This document shows, in pieces, positions 32,530 to 45,289 of a stretch of DNA of 64,000 bases. This DNA comes from Sepioteuthis lessoniana (Eukaryota > Mollusca > Cephalopoda > Myopsida > Loliginidae), in the NCBI GenBank assembly GCA_963585895.1, contig OY757904.1, forward strand, positions 507,571 through 571,570, read 5' to 3'. The notes below the pieces were generated by a model. It saw nothing but the letters and a program-made list of their open reading frames with translations, did no database searches and was not told the origin of the DNA. How positions within the stretch are numbered: position 1 is the stretch's first letter; each line of letters starts with the position of its first letter. A program made the position numbers and the translations under genes.

Positions 32530-34705
32530 TTATTTGGTTATAACTATCTGATTAATTCATGTATAAACAACCTTCATGAAACTTCTTTTTTACTTTGAAT
32601 TATGAGCATAACGATCTAAGAGAGAAAACTGTCAGTTCTTTATTTTCATTTTTAAAGAAATGATTTTACCTTTTTACAGAATTCAAGAATTTACCTAGTA
32701 TTGGTAAAGCATATCTATTTGTTTTGTTTTTTCATCATGTTTGTTAGACACAACTGATGCAATTTCAAACATTTTTGCTTATTGAAATATAAATTGTCAA
32801 AGCAACCTCCTGCACAAATGTATTAATTACATGGGCTGCCCCTAACTGGTTCTATTGGAGAACCACCAGATGTTTGTATCAGGTAGGTGTTATTACGTTG
32901 ATTGCCTGGTCCCAGGAAGCCTTCCCCTCTGGCAATACTTGCTTGGCAGGGCTAACTTCATTGTTTGGTATCTCAAAATGGGAAATGCTGAGTGAATCAA
33001 GAATTTTTTCTGATGGTCACACATGAGTCTTGATTCATGTGTGTTCCCCACCTTTATAAAATGACTTCATCTCAGATCTGATTTTTTGAGTCATTAGATA
33101 AATCTCCTCTTTGCATACAAATATACTGATGTGTGAAGTGGCTACATGATCTTCAGAGATCTAGAAGTATGAAAAATTCTAATTGTCTTTTGCAATTAAA
33201 AACAATCAATCATTCTTGTAATATTTTCACAAATATTATTCTTTACTGTTTCGTTTTCAATCTTTATAAGTTACCTGAAAAAATGATTGATTTTTAAAAT
33301 AAAATCTTACCTATTACTTTATATTAACCTATATTAGAGTAGACTGAAAAGTTGAAGATTCTGTTGTGTATCAGGGAATATCCCAAAAGGCCTTCCAAAA
33401 GAAATCCCTTATTTTAAGCTAGAAAAAAGCCTTCTCTATGAGGGAATGTAGTTTTAGTGCTTTTTTCTCTGAAACTCTCAACAGCCACTACAGGACTAAG
33501 TATAATGTTTGGTTACCTCTCTTTTCCTGTGGCCTTAATTCAGTACAATTTGAGTGAGTCAGTTATTTTTTAACTTCTGACTTGTGAACTTGATACTTTC
33601 ATGCTATGCAACAAGAAGCTGTAAGAGAGTTACCAAAGTTAGCACCCCAAAACACTTCAACCACAGTTGCTGGCTGATGATGGTTTTCTAAGCAGCAGTG
33701 AGTTACCTCATCAGCATATATTGCTCTCTCTCTTTTTCAATCCATCTAATGTGTGGCATATATTTGAAGAGTTATGGTAAAAAAAATTCTGTGTAAGAAC
33801 TATCAAATTATCTTGAAGGCATGATAAGGAATATTAATTATATGATCTAAAACCAGTGCCTAGGCTTGATATTGAATTACCCCAAATTAATTAGGTTTCT
33901 TCTTTTAAGATAATGTTAAAACAAAGAAATATAATATAATGCTGTTTTCTGTCTATTTCTCTTTGACTTTAAAAGTTAAAGAAACCATTTGAATATTTTT
34001 CATGACAATCCTATAACATTCATGAAGACATTCTTATGGGTTTTTTATTTGTTTTATCAGTTAAATAAATCTGTTGCTACATTTAAGTAAAGATATCACT
34101 GAAATTAACAAATATAACATTTCACTCCAGCAAATTATCCTGGACAAGAAAAAATTTTATCAACCAATTGTAATGGAGATACACGCAAACAATTATTATT
34201 GTCATTTACTTGATCCGCTTGCCTAACTCACTAACCATTACACTGTGTTAAGTACCTAGAAACAGAATTACAGTTGCTAATTTTAGTCCTTCATTGATTT
34301 ATAATCAAATAATGTAGATACCTTCCTTATCTTTTAAGAGTGAAACTTTAATAGAATAATGTATATCTAATAAGATATTATGGAGATAGGACATTAATTC
34401 TTGTGCAAATACACTTATTTATACATATATTTACATGTATAATAAAGTAGTTGAACTACCCATTTATATTGTGTTAAAGGACATGACTTGAATTGCATCC
34501 AGTTTTATGATATCTGTAAAACAGAAAACAGATTTACTGATTATATTTTTTATATCATAAAGTTAATATGCTTCAGTAAAAAAATTTACAAAGTTTTGTG
34601 CAGAAATATTTCTTCAATTTAAGAGAGTGATGCTTAAGGGATTTGTTGATTCAAGCATTCTGTCTTTGTCCAGGTTAGTAGTCTTAAATAATCAATAATA
34701 GAAAA
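32530..34705. other. Unrecognised stretch
   Basis: A slightly GC-richer patch lies at 32830-33060. Near 34205-34255 a CTAACTCACTAACCATTACACTG segment resembles a decayed minus-strand SINE head. No gene was recognised. Confidence 0.4.
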
Positions 34706-34711
34706 AAAAAA

Positions 34712-34968
34712 GTAAAGTTGGCGACCTTCATCGAGAGTGACCCTAGGGCTCCCTTTTCAATAGCTACTACACTGATGTGTAGGGAAGGGTGCCACTCCCT
34801 TCCTTGGATTGCTCCACTTTACCCTTGATCCACACCTTATAATGCTGAGTGTTAAGCAAAACAGCACCAAGTACCATTTTTGGAGTCTTTGGTATGACTC
34901 GACCTGCGATTGAATCCCAGTCTCCCGGACCATTGGCAAATGCTCTACTCATTAGGCTAATGGCCGGT
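34712..34968 (-). mobile_element. tRNA-derived SINE, family B, copy 3
   Basis: Minus-strand copy with the tRNA-like head (GGCCATTAGCCTAATGAG, then box B GGGATTCAATCGC), the conserved body (CAAAAATGGTACTTGGTGC; TATAAGGTGTGGATCAAGGG) and the 3' end GTCGCCAACTTTACTT. Near full length. Overlapping open frames of about 60 codons are incidental. Confidence 0.85.
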
Positions 34969-34969
34969 T

Positions 34970-35478
34970 TAGATAAAAAATCAATAATACTGTGAAATTA
35001 TTTTACATTTTCAGCTTGAGGAATTACCTATAAAAATAATTAGTAATGTTTAATCAAATGTAATTATTTTTGTAAAACAAATAATTTCTTAATTTTTTAC
35101 AATTAGAAATTTAAATTCAGAATGATTAGTTACATCTTATTGGTTTTCAACTGATTCTTTTTTTATTGAAGAAAACCATTCCTTGATAAGAGAACCTCTT
35201 CTATGAAAACTGAAAGTTGTTTTTTTTTTTACTGGGCCCAATAAGTACGCATACCAAAATTTGTAACACTTTTAGATGTCTGTTGAGGTTAGACAAACAA
35301 TTTTTTAAAAATTATTAATGTAGATTATATTTCCATATAGAATAGATTTGTTATTCCTAATACAGCCATCTGTAATTTGTTTTCCTTCTAATCTGAACAT
35401 TTCTGAGCAGAGGTAAATGTTTGTTGAACTAAGACAATTTTAGTTTTGTCCAACAAATATCCAAACATCTACATACAA

Positions 35479-35536
<58 letters not shown>

Positions 35537-36150
35537 CTTGACTGCAAACTAAAACTCTAGTAAAACCAGTGTTATACTGCCATTTTGTGAATGTAGCATT
35601 GATCATATCTGATATTTAGCACCTGTCACTTGTAGAATGTTCTTTACAGGCCTCATTGTTGGTATCTGACTTTCATGTCTTGTCAATAACAGATGCTGCT
35701 TCATGACATCATCTAAAATGCTATTTAAAGCTCATGTTTTTCTATTTTTTAGGGATAAAGAATAATAAAGGCTGACACATTTTCTGTGCTTCTGTTATCT
35801 GCAAGGAAAAATATGTACTTTATTTTAGTCCAAAAATAGGACCCAAAGTTTGGACTGTACTTTTACAAAACAAATTATCTCTGTATTTTAACTAGGATTC
35901 TTTTGTTTTATCTCTTGTTGATAGCTGTATCTTTTGAAAATTGTAACTCTTATAAACTTTATGATTGTCTTTGAGTGAAAGCCTTTTTTTCTTTCTGCTT
36001 TGTTTTCAAGTTTTCTTGGAGGCAAAAAAAAAATCTGGTTTGGCATTTTGATGAATAAGCATTGAGATTCCTTTTGCAGATCTAAACTGAGCAAAACTTC
36101 TCTCTCGACTTCATTATCATCAAGTCTTGTTGATAGCATGAATTCCATTG
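34970..36150. other. Unrecognised stretch with a GT microsatellite
   Basis: (GT)n lies at about 35481-35535. The rest is AT-rich without recognised repeats or domains. Confidence 0.5.
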
Positions 36151-36340
36151 ACTCTCTGTCTCACAATTCATCCCTATCAGCCATTCCTCTTAGCAAGTCC
36201 TCTAGATTGCATCTAGTGTCTATGCAGAGGTGATGTATAAAATTCTTTGTTGGTCAGCCAACACTGGTGTGTCTATATGTAGTAGTCCACAGAAGAATGT
36301 CACTTATGAGTTCATCCCTGCTTCTCCAGAATTTTTCTTA
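36150..36340 (-). pseudogene. Old fragment of the RTE-type LINE 3' region
   Basis: On the plus strand the order CTCCCTATCA-like, GGCAGGTC-like, TATGCAGAGGTGATGTA, CCACAGAAGAATGTCACTTA and TGAGTTCATCCCTGCTTCTC parallels 56.49-56.66 kb and 30.34-30.51 kb. It covers the C-terminal coding region only and is much more diverged than the two other copies, so it is an older insertion of the same lineage. Confidence 0.7.
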
Positions 36341-36391
36341 TTTTATGAGACAGGCTTCTTTTAAAAGTCATTTATTTTCTTCATTTTAATT

Positions 36392-36815
36392 GGTTTGGTT
36401 TGGTTTTATGGTATATCAACCATTGTAGGTTATTTAAAGCCAGATCCTCTTTATACATATATATATATATATATATTAGATATATATGATTTGTAAACAT
36501 AAGTCAATAAAGTTAAATGGTTCCAAGTATTTCTATGTATCACTAACAATTTAATTAAACAAGAGTCATTTGTTTGCACATAGTTAAATGATCAAACAGT
36601 TCTATTCCATCCAATCAGGTTCTACCATTCTGGGTCAGAGTGCACCTGTGAGCAATGGCAATGAAGGGGTACTCTGCATTTCCCAAAGCTCTAGCATTAC
36701 TGGAGCCTCACCATGTTTGATGTCATATCCAGGACACTCATTGTAGGGGGTCTTATCCATCTGCAGAGATGCAGTTGGTGTATTCTGCAGTCCCTTACCA
36801 CCTGCCGACTGGGCT
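36392..36815 (-). mobile_element. SINE-A element, copy 3
   Basis: Minus-strand copy: the tail at 36392-36455 (GGTTTATATCAACC-like, TTTAAAGCCAGATC on the plus strand) with AACCA units, subunits of GTTTGAAATAG type, then CCAGTAATGCTAGAGCTTTG and GAGTGTCCTGGATATGACAT. A TA microsatellite (36456-36475) has expanded inside the element. Confidence 0.75.
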
Positions 36816-36839
36816 GAATTGATTTGTGCATAATAAACA

Positions 36840-38360
36840 AGATAAGAGATATATAAAAAATGATGATCAAATGCGTTTCACTTTTGGTACTGTTGCTGAA
36901 AGCTGATGAAGCCAATACAATACAGATATGTTCTACCACATAGACTGCAGGAAATGATCCTTGAATATTTTAATAAATGGATAGTTTTTTAATTGTAAGT
37001 TGATCATTTTATTCTGGTATATAAACTACTTCTGATTTTTTTCTATGATTTTTGTGCAGAAATCTATAGATATGATTCAACCTTATAGATATATGCAGAG
37101 CCTCTGTTACCTATATGTACATCACATGCTGCCTAAAGGGCATTACATATTTGAAGGGACATCAAAGATTAAAAAAAATCATGGCACCATTAGGCAATTA
37201 TAAGCAAAGTAATACAAGATATACATAATTTCTCAAAATAATAAATGGAATTTTAGTATTACTGTCTCCCTCACTGATTACCAAGTGGCTTTATCTTTTG
37301 TCTGTGCCAGCTGTTACACTCAGTCTATTTGGTGTAATGGTTGGATACGTATACTTAAGTGCAACAATAATTTCAGAAACAAAATGCCCCTAAAAAAAGG
37401 CCACAGTTTTTGGGAGTAGAGAAGAGAAAAAAACCCAAAAAATAGAATGACAACCATACATCACTTGCTGGTATGTTGATATTCTCAAAATATTGGAAAA
37501 GTAGTTGACACCAAAAAGTCTAATTTTGAGCCAGATAACTTTGAGCCTGTGATAATAGATTGACTAAATATGATTAGTGAATTACAATTTTCTTTATCAT
37601 TTCAAATTATCAACTTTTATTAAACTTGATTTTTAGAAGTGCACTTTGCAACCAATCAAATTATTTCCAAAGCTGATTTCACTTTTGTTTTCTCCAGTTG
37701 AGTTTGATTTTATGACAAGTTAAATCTGCTAAACTTTTAATTTAAAAAAAGTGCAAGTCAAAACAGACCAAAAAGTAAATTTTAATTCACTGATATTTTG
37801 AGTTTAACAAAAATAATTAAAATGTCACTTAACAATATTTTTAAAAATATTGTAATATATTTATTTCCATTATAGATTTACGAAGACAAAGAAATTGATT
37901 AAACGGATGGAATTAGAATTAAATTACTGCATCATTAAAGTCAAATGAAGAAAGATGAATAATGAAAAAATGTTAGATCATATATATAATCATATACAAC
38001 AATAAGAAAAACTCTACTTAATAATAATGAACTTATAACTTATTTTTATTTTACTTTGCACTAATTTTTTCTTGTCAAAACAATTTAAAATATGAATTAA
38101 AATTTCCTAACTTTAAATAGCTACTGTTGATGTTGGTATTTATTGATTCAAATTTTGTTGGAATTCTTTTTTACAATAACATATCTTCATTTATTTATTC
38201 ATCTAATTTTGTCTGTTTTTATTTGCAAACATATTTATATAAGAGAAGATATTATATGGGGGCAGTTGAAGCTTCTGCTTTGCACATTTCCTGGTTACTT
38301 ATTGGCAAACAATACAACTGAAAATTGTTTTTCTAATGTGCTAAAGAATTATAATAAAGA
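36840..38360. other. Unrecognised AT-rich stretch
   Basis: No repeat family or protein domain recognised. Open frames at 38127-38367 are short, hydrophobic and overlap each other. Confidence 0.45.
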
Positions 38361-38363
38361 AAT

Positions 38364-38870
38364 ATGAAGGCTGTCCTGAAAGTAATACCTCATCACCAGA
38401 GCAAATATTCCCCAAAAGTATCCTTATAGGCTTCAAATGATATCAACTATTCTAAACCTACCTAATCAATTCTCTATTGAATTAGCTGCTAATTGATAAA
38501 GAATCAACTTGGCATATATTTTCCTTTATTCAAGGTTGTGGATAATCTGCTTAACAGCACTGTGACCACAGTCAAATTTTTTAACAATCTCTTGAACATG
38601 TCCTTCAGCCTATTTTGATTTTCCTTGGTGGCTGTTGTTAATGGCCTTCCACTATGTGGCTTGGTGCCTTCAACACTGGTTTTGACTTCTTTAAACCTAT
38701 CATAGCTGTCCCATCAATGATACCCAAAATATCTGTGACATCAGACAACAAAACATTGTATGTACGTCATGAGTGAACTTCTGTTATGAACAACCAAACT
38801 ATTTTTTGAAAGGAGTTAATTCTGCTAGCCTTTCAGAGACAACACTATTACCACAAGATAAAATATATTA
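38364..38870 (-). pseudogene. Mariner-like transposase remnant, N-terminal part
   Basis: The left boundary GGCTGTCCTGAAAGTAATAC resembles terminal repeats of mariner elements. The minus strand contains, in broken frames, TSVEGTKPHSGRPLTTATKE. This corresponds to the linker after the helix-turn-helix of mariner transposases, which usually reads GRTSVED.PRPGRP. It is followed by a segment like EIVKKFDCGHSAVKQIIHNLE. No catalytic DDE/D region is present, so the element is internally deleted or truncated. Confidence 0.5.
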
Positions 38871-38954
38871 TATTCAAAAGTTCCTCTCCAAAGTATAATG
38901 AAGTATCTCATTATCACTTATATCTTATAAGGGAGCATCTTTTGTACTGAAATA

Positions 38955-40066
38955 CTTCCCTCGACCAGCAGAGTGGCAGCAGCTAACACTATATATACAC
39001 ACAGGCAGCAACCAAAAGTTAATTTGGTGGCCAGGCTTAGCCTGGAAGAGAGGAATCCATTACCTCTCCCAGAAGCATGGGGTCGGCATCCTCACCACCA
39101 AACCAAGCTGCTGAATGTGAAGTCTGCTTCCTTACCACTAGCCAAAGCAGAAGATGTGGAATCTAACCAACCACAGCCATGGACCCAGCACAGTCAATCA
39201 GACCAATTACAGCCTTTTTTTTCATTCAAACAGCTCTTTTCAGAGCTAATCTTCAAAAGTCTCACCATCTTCAACAGCTCTTCTAAGGATTCACGTCAGA
39301 AAGTCTTTCGAGATCACCTGCAGTCTAGCTCCCCATGAGACGACAACACAGCAGTTAGCACCAACTGCAGACAAATTCCAGCTTAACACAGCAGCCGTTC
39401 CTGCATGACCAAGCTACAGCCCTTGCATCACCCAGTCCACAAGTGACTCACTGCTTGGACTAGCATCAACACTTGAGGCCACATCAACACACCCCCAGTT
39501 AAAACAAGGATTGAACCAACCAGGACATTGATCACATAGCCTCTGCAGCCAACATCTGCAGTATCTAGTCCACGGGCATCTCACTGCTTGGACTAGCACC
39601 AACACTTGCAGCCATATCGACATGCCCCTGGTTAAACCAAAGTACTACACAATCAGGACATCGATCATCCAGCTTTTGCCACCAATGCATCCATATCATT
39701 GACCTTCACAGCAAAATCTACAAACTGACCATACAACAACACCTAATCACCTATTCATGGGATAGACGCATTCACATATACTGGTCCCGCAACAAATGGT
39801 GACCCACTGGCGTGAGTTGACATGGCTGGAAAAACTGACATCCACCCGAAGAGAGCAAGACAGACGTCACATAATAACTGGCGACTCACACATCCATAAA
39901 CCATCATCAGGGTTCCCCCGCAACAAATGGTAACCTGACAATATGAGTTGACATGGCCAGACAAAATAACATCCACTTGAAGAGAGTAACATAGACGTCA
40001 CACTGCAACAAGCGACTCACATATCCGTACTCCAACATCAGAGGTCCCTCGCGACAAACCTTTTTT
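38955..40066. repeat. GC-richer tandem-repeat block, possibly LTR-derived
   Basis: The block is less AT-rich than its neighbours, CA-rich on the plus strand, and contains two tandem duplications. A unit of about 133 bp recurs at 39434 and 39567 (GTCCAC...CTCACTGCTTGGACTAGCA). A second unit of about 130 bp is found at about 39787 and 39917 (CCGCAACAAATGGTGACCC, then GAGTTGACATGGC, GACGTCAC and GCGACTCACA). The CAACAAATGGTGACCC segment resembles the LTR end plus primer-binding region of LTR retrotransposons. That is a suggestion only. The 121-codon open frame at 38973-39338 has no recognisable domain. Confidence 0.5.
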
Positions 40067-40069
40067 TCT

Positions 40070-42840
40070 CTTCATCTTTGCAAATTACTCCCATTAATTG
40101 TTTTCTTAACTTTTTTGGTCAAGAAACTTTTCACTATTACCATTATTTTATTACAAGTTTTTCAATGTGTTATTATTGCTGCTTTTTATCATAATACTCC
40201 AAGTTAATAGACTCTTCAGTCTTACTATTCTTTTATTAATAGTTTTTCATGGATGTTGCCTTAAACAATTCAGCAATAGAAACATTGATGATTAATTAGT
40301 GTATAAATCAGAAGTCATTCTACCACAACAATTATGAAATTGCTCTATTTAGAAATTTCCTAAGATACACTATTATTATTAAGTAATAAAACAAAGATGG
40401 TATAGAAAATTAGAAAGGAAAGGTTAACTATATGATTATTGATTTCTATTTGTTTAATCATTAAGGCTTCAATAACCAAACTGGTTAAAGCAACATTTAT
40501 AAATGATAGATTTTTAAGATATGAGATGTGGATTCAACTCTTCTTTATTCTCAATATGTGATAAAAGACAACCATAAGATGGAATAAAACAAGTAATAAA
40601 TACTATAATAGTGAACATATTTCATTTTAAAGAAAACAGTTATGTTTGAATTAATCTCCTAATGAGTGTTCCCTTATTTTGTTCTACTTTGAAATGAATA
40701 TTCATTTTCAGATCAAATTGGATCTTATAGGACACTTTTTTATGATGATATATATCACAATGATTTAATCTTTAATCATTGAAAATTTTTTCTTTGACAC
40801 AAAATGAATGTGCAGTTTTCTTTTTTTTCTTTTGTAACACAAAAGATGAAAATTTATGAAGTGAGACAAAATAATTTAACAATTTAATTTAATCAAAACT
40901 ATAGCTATATAATTTACATACATTTATTTACAAGTGTGTGACAGTATATCATTCAATAAAATAACAAGCACTAATTATATAATTTAATCTGGAAATAATG
41001 TTTTATTTTATTCAGTGAGATGCAAGCTGTCTGTTGAGCCAGAGAATGTTTCTATAAAATTTTTATCAAACTCATGTATTGCTGGGCATTAAAGTTGCTA
41101 ATGATAATATTTTCAGAGATATTAGGGATATCATATTCAAGACTTTAATACTTTATATACCTATGACAAAGACATTTGTTAGACCAGATTTGAATGATCA
41201 TCCAGTGAAATTGGGTGACACTAGACATATAATTCAAGCAGATAAAATCTGCATCACATAAAGAAAGCATTCCAAGGACCTTGTTATTCTTTTGAGGTTT
41301 AATGAGGGATAGGTGTAATAAAAAATCTCAGATTTTTGAGAATTTCAGAAAAACGATTATTAGAATCACATTTTCCATTAATTACACAATATTACTTGTT
41401 GTAAGGCATATGACAAAACTGAAATTATATCCATTATCCCATGGTATATTCACAGGACAATGAACTACACCCAACATTTTGTCAATTTTATTCCCCAAAT
41501 ATTGTTAAATTCATGTAAAATAACCAAAAAGAAACTTTCAAGCAATGTTAGGAGTGCATTCTTCTATGCTTCCATCTCATTTAGATAAATTCATGTGGAG
41601 ACAGTACTTTAGTAAATGAATACATTTTAATGCTTTTTTAAAGATTTTGTTGCATATTTCTCAATCATACAAAAAAATTAAATTGTTTATTTGTATTTAA
41701 AAGAAAAGGTTGTTAATAAGTTTCCCAATAAATTGAAATAAAAATAATTTCTTAACTATATTGATTTAAAATGAATTAGATTACATTGTTTCTATTTGAT
41801 TAAATTAAATGCTGTTTCAAACTTATAAATAGATAGTAATTGTATTATTGTTTTGATTAAATTAAATTGTTTGATTGTTTTGTTCTGCCTCAGTAATGTT
41901 CCTTTTTGGTGTTAATCTGTACTCTTGAATTAATCTGTACTCTTGAATTAATCTGTACTCTTGCATTAATCTGTACTCTTGAATTAATCTGTACCGAAAA
42001 AGAAGAAAAGAAAACTATGAATTTATTTTATGTATAGAAGAAAAAAATATAAACTCACTGTGATGTCTGTGTATTGTGAAAATGTGTTTTTTTAGATGAA
42101 CAAATTCTAGGTCAATTTGACCCCTACCTTCAAGGTCATTTTGTGTTAACAAATGTCATCAGTTCAATTGGTAGAGTAAAATTTTTAATCTCTTCTCTAT
42201 TGATTTAATATTTCAAATATCAGAGTATTGTTGAATAAATATAATATTGCAAATTTCAATCTGTATGTTTCATTACAAAGAATCAAGTTTCTTTTTAATA
42301 TTCATTAACTATTAGAAATATATTCAAATGTGAATGAAAAATATTGGAGAACAAATGAGAAAGAAAGATGTAAATGTTTGTTTGGGAGTTGTTTTGGGCA
42401 CTTGTAGTACCTTCCTAAAGGTTCAGATATGAAAAGCAAAGATGATACCAAAAAAATGTGTTCACATACTAACACTAGCCTATTTTCCTCAGTTCTTTTT
42501 TTCTAAGGCTGTGATGAAGTGGAATTACAAGTGAGTGAATATATGTAATTCTCTTGGATCAGGTTACTGAGCTTTGGGAGTCTCCCTTCTTCTGGTGATG
42601 CAAGCAGCTTGTCTAGCTTGGCTGGGATTCTACTTTTGTTCTTATTATTTGACCCTTTTTTTGCACCCTGAAATAAACTAGCAACATGACTATCTCTTCG
42701 ACTTTTTTTTTGTTATATCAAATACTCTAAAATTATTTTCTGAGTATTTTATAAGCTAATTGAAATATTTTATCCCCTAAAAGGTGTTTGCAACTGTCTG
42801 CATATTTAATTATTTATCCAGAAATGCTACATCTTCAAAA
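40070..42840. other. Unrecognised AT-rich stretch with an 18-bp minisatellite
   Basis: Five tandem copies of an 18-bp unit (AATCTGTACTCTTGAATT with one variant) lie at about 41917-41995. Nothing else was recognised. Confidence 0.5.
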
Positions 42841-42844
42841 GTCA

Positions 42845-43062
42845 ATGGCACCCTGACATGGAGTGGCAGATTAGCAAGGTAATTTTGCCCACTGACATTT
42901 CTGTACTGAGTTTGATGCTCACTGGGTGCCTTACAGTTGTAGTTTTTTACTAGATTAAAATTTGGGCACCTCATTGTGAAGCAATGATTAGTGAACTAGT
43001 CTTAATGACCATCAATTACTGCAGTGGGTTTGATCTTCCCTGAATGAATCTCAAATTCATAA
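42845..43062 (+). repeat. Two decayed tRNA-SINE-like segments in tandem
   Basis: GGCACCCTGACATGGAGTGG...GCTCACTGGGTGCCTT (42848-42932) follows the layout of the 145-bp array unit: GGGCACC start, a GAGTTTGATGCTCACTGGGTGCC end. A second weaker one begins GGGCACCTCATTGTGAAGC at about 42964. They are probably old relatives of the array unit. Confidence 0.45.
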
Positions 43063-43239
43063 TTTTGTAAAAGATTAAGCAGTGATTCGCAAGACTGTTA
43101 TATGGACCATTTCAATCCTTACAAGATATCCTACAATTCTGGCATTGTCCCAGACTAAACTAGTAGGTACCTATTTTTTGCTGTGAAACTTTCATTTTAA
43201 TTTGGTATTCATAACCTAAAGCTAAAAAACTGTTAGTGA

Positions 43240-43475
43240 AGCCAAGAATACACGGACAGCATCGTTTATAGAGGGATAAAATGACTTCCCCACAAAAAGG
43301 GGTTCCTAAGTTGGATATTAAACTGTATCTAGTGGTGAGTCTTCCATTCTGGAGCATTAAAGAATGTGGAATCATTTCTTCATTGCCATTACTCCCAGGT
43401 CCACTTTGATCTGGAGTTGTAAAGGCCCCATTTCTAGGTAAAATAGATTTGTTTGAAAATCAATATATTCATATT
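43240..43475 (+). repeat. Diverged SINE-A body
   Basis: Same block order as the copy at 6.64 kb: CCCCAC, GGTTCCTAAGTTGG, CTGTATCTAGTGGTGA, TACTCCCAGGTCCACTTTGA, then TAGGTAAAATAGATTTGTTT. Best seen by comparison with 6637-6830. Confidence 0.5.
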
Positions 43476-44585
43476 AGATGAGAATAACTGAAACCATATA
43501 ACTGCACAAACAAGTAGGAATAGTTCTTTGAAACCATTTAACCATGTGGAAATTATTTGTATTAAGAATAATTGCTTGAAGTTATAATTTGTTTAAAAAT
43601 CATCATCATCATTTATTACTTAAAGCCATATAATTGCTTGCAAAAAAATTCTAGACAAGGGTTGACATGTTGTTAAGCTGAAAAAAAAAACTGGTAAATT
43701 TAATGATTTTATGACCTCTTTAACTAGAATATTCAAGATAATAAAAATAAACATTCCCAAAGAAAAAAATAATTTGTCCTTGAAAAAGAAAATTCGACAC
43801 AAACTTAGCAGTAAATGGTTAGCTACTTCAGCTGAAACACTCAAGGTAATCAAGAAAGGGAAAAACATTTGAGTTTGAGTTAGAACAATAGAATATGAAT
43901 AGAGAGGGACAAAGAATTAAAAGAATTTGGATAGCTGTTTGGGGAAAACTACTGCTACTGCTGCTGCTGCTACTACTGAAATTAATAGCATTCTAGGGAG
44001 ATTTTTAATACTTGGTTAAGTGGGCTCACTAGTAAATGTAATTTTTTAGTTAAATACTTTCAATAGTTTAACTCTTTCTTTTTATTTGGCTTCTTAAGGT
44101 TTTAAAATACAGATTAAATATTGCTTGATTTATTGAAATAAAAGGCAAATACTTGAATTTGATCGGAAATAAATGGTTGAAAATGAAGTTTTTTTAGCAC
44201 TATTTACATACTGATGAGTAGCTCTTACATCTTTTTATCAGTTTATTCAGTTCATTAGGAAATTAAGATTAAGATTTGAGATTATTTCCCTTTATCAGCC
44301 TTTTTTTCTGTCTATCAATACTTAATCAAAAATTAATCAAAAACCAGCAATCTGATTGGATTGGCAATTGCTTTATTCTTCATGCTAAAACATTATGAAA
44401 CTATGGTACAAACAGAAATTATGTCATACAGATAATTTGAATTCTGAATCTTTTATAGAGAAGAAATTTATCATTGTCATATGATAATTATAGTTAATGA
44501 GCAAGCAGTAAACAAGACAAGAATCCTGATATACTCACTGAATCCTCTTTCATCAAGCTAAATTCATTCTAAATTGTTCAAAGAG

Positions 44586-44586
<1 letters not shown>

Positions 44587-44635
<49 letters not shown>
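44587..44635. repeat. (CA)n microsatellite
   Basis: Uninterrupted CA repeat of about 24 units. A minus-strand SINE-like trace (ACCCAATGAGAATCAAACCC) follows at about 44728-44790. Confidence 0.85.
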
Positions 44636-44639
<4 letters not shown>

Positions 44640-45289
44640 GGAGTAATAAATATTACAACTGCAGGTTTAAGACAATAGCCATCATCTATTGAATTTAGTT
44701 TTGCACAAGTCCAGATATATGGGAAACCCAATGAGAATCAAACCCTCTAACAATATTTAGAGCTATAGTAGACATTGTTTCAGTACCCCAAAGATAAATT
44801 TCATACTTTTATATACCTTCACAAACCCCAACATTTTATTCTCTCTCTCGCACACACACAAAAGCTGTGTTACTTATGAAATAGTGGATAAGATTTACTT
44901 AACAAATATATAAAAAATTTAATTCATTCTAATGATTAGAGTAAATTCAAGTATCAGAAGTAAAAAATAAAAGAACAAAATAATTTAGTTCTGACTATAT
45001 CTGAAATCTCTCTCTCTTTCTTTCTCTATCTATATTTACATCTCTATCTCTATCTATATCTAAACAGGGTTGATTAAAATAAATTGAATCCTTGTTGTTT
45101 TGGAGTTTTTTCTTTTTTTTCTTTCCAGAGTCCTTATGTTTTCTTTTGTTTACAATCTTGAAATTTGTTGATAATTTCTCCAAAAGAGTTATTTGTGTTA
45201 TACGGAGTACTTTTCGTTCTCATCAGAATCATTATCAAAGTAATTTATAAACTATTTGTAAATAAAACTTGTTTAGTATTTAAACTAAA

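Noticed and set aside
38973-39338. 121-codon ORF as a host gene
   Set aside because: It is inside a tandem-repeat block with shifted base composition and shows no domain.
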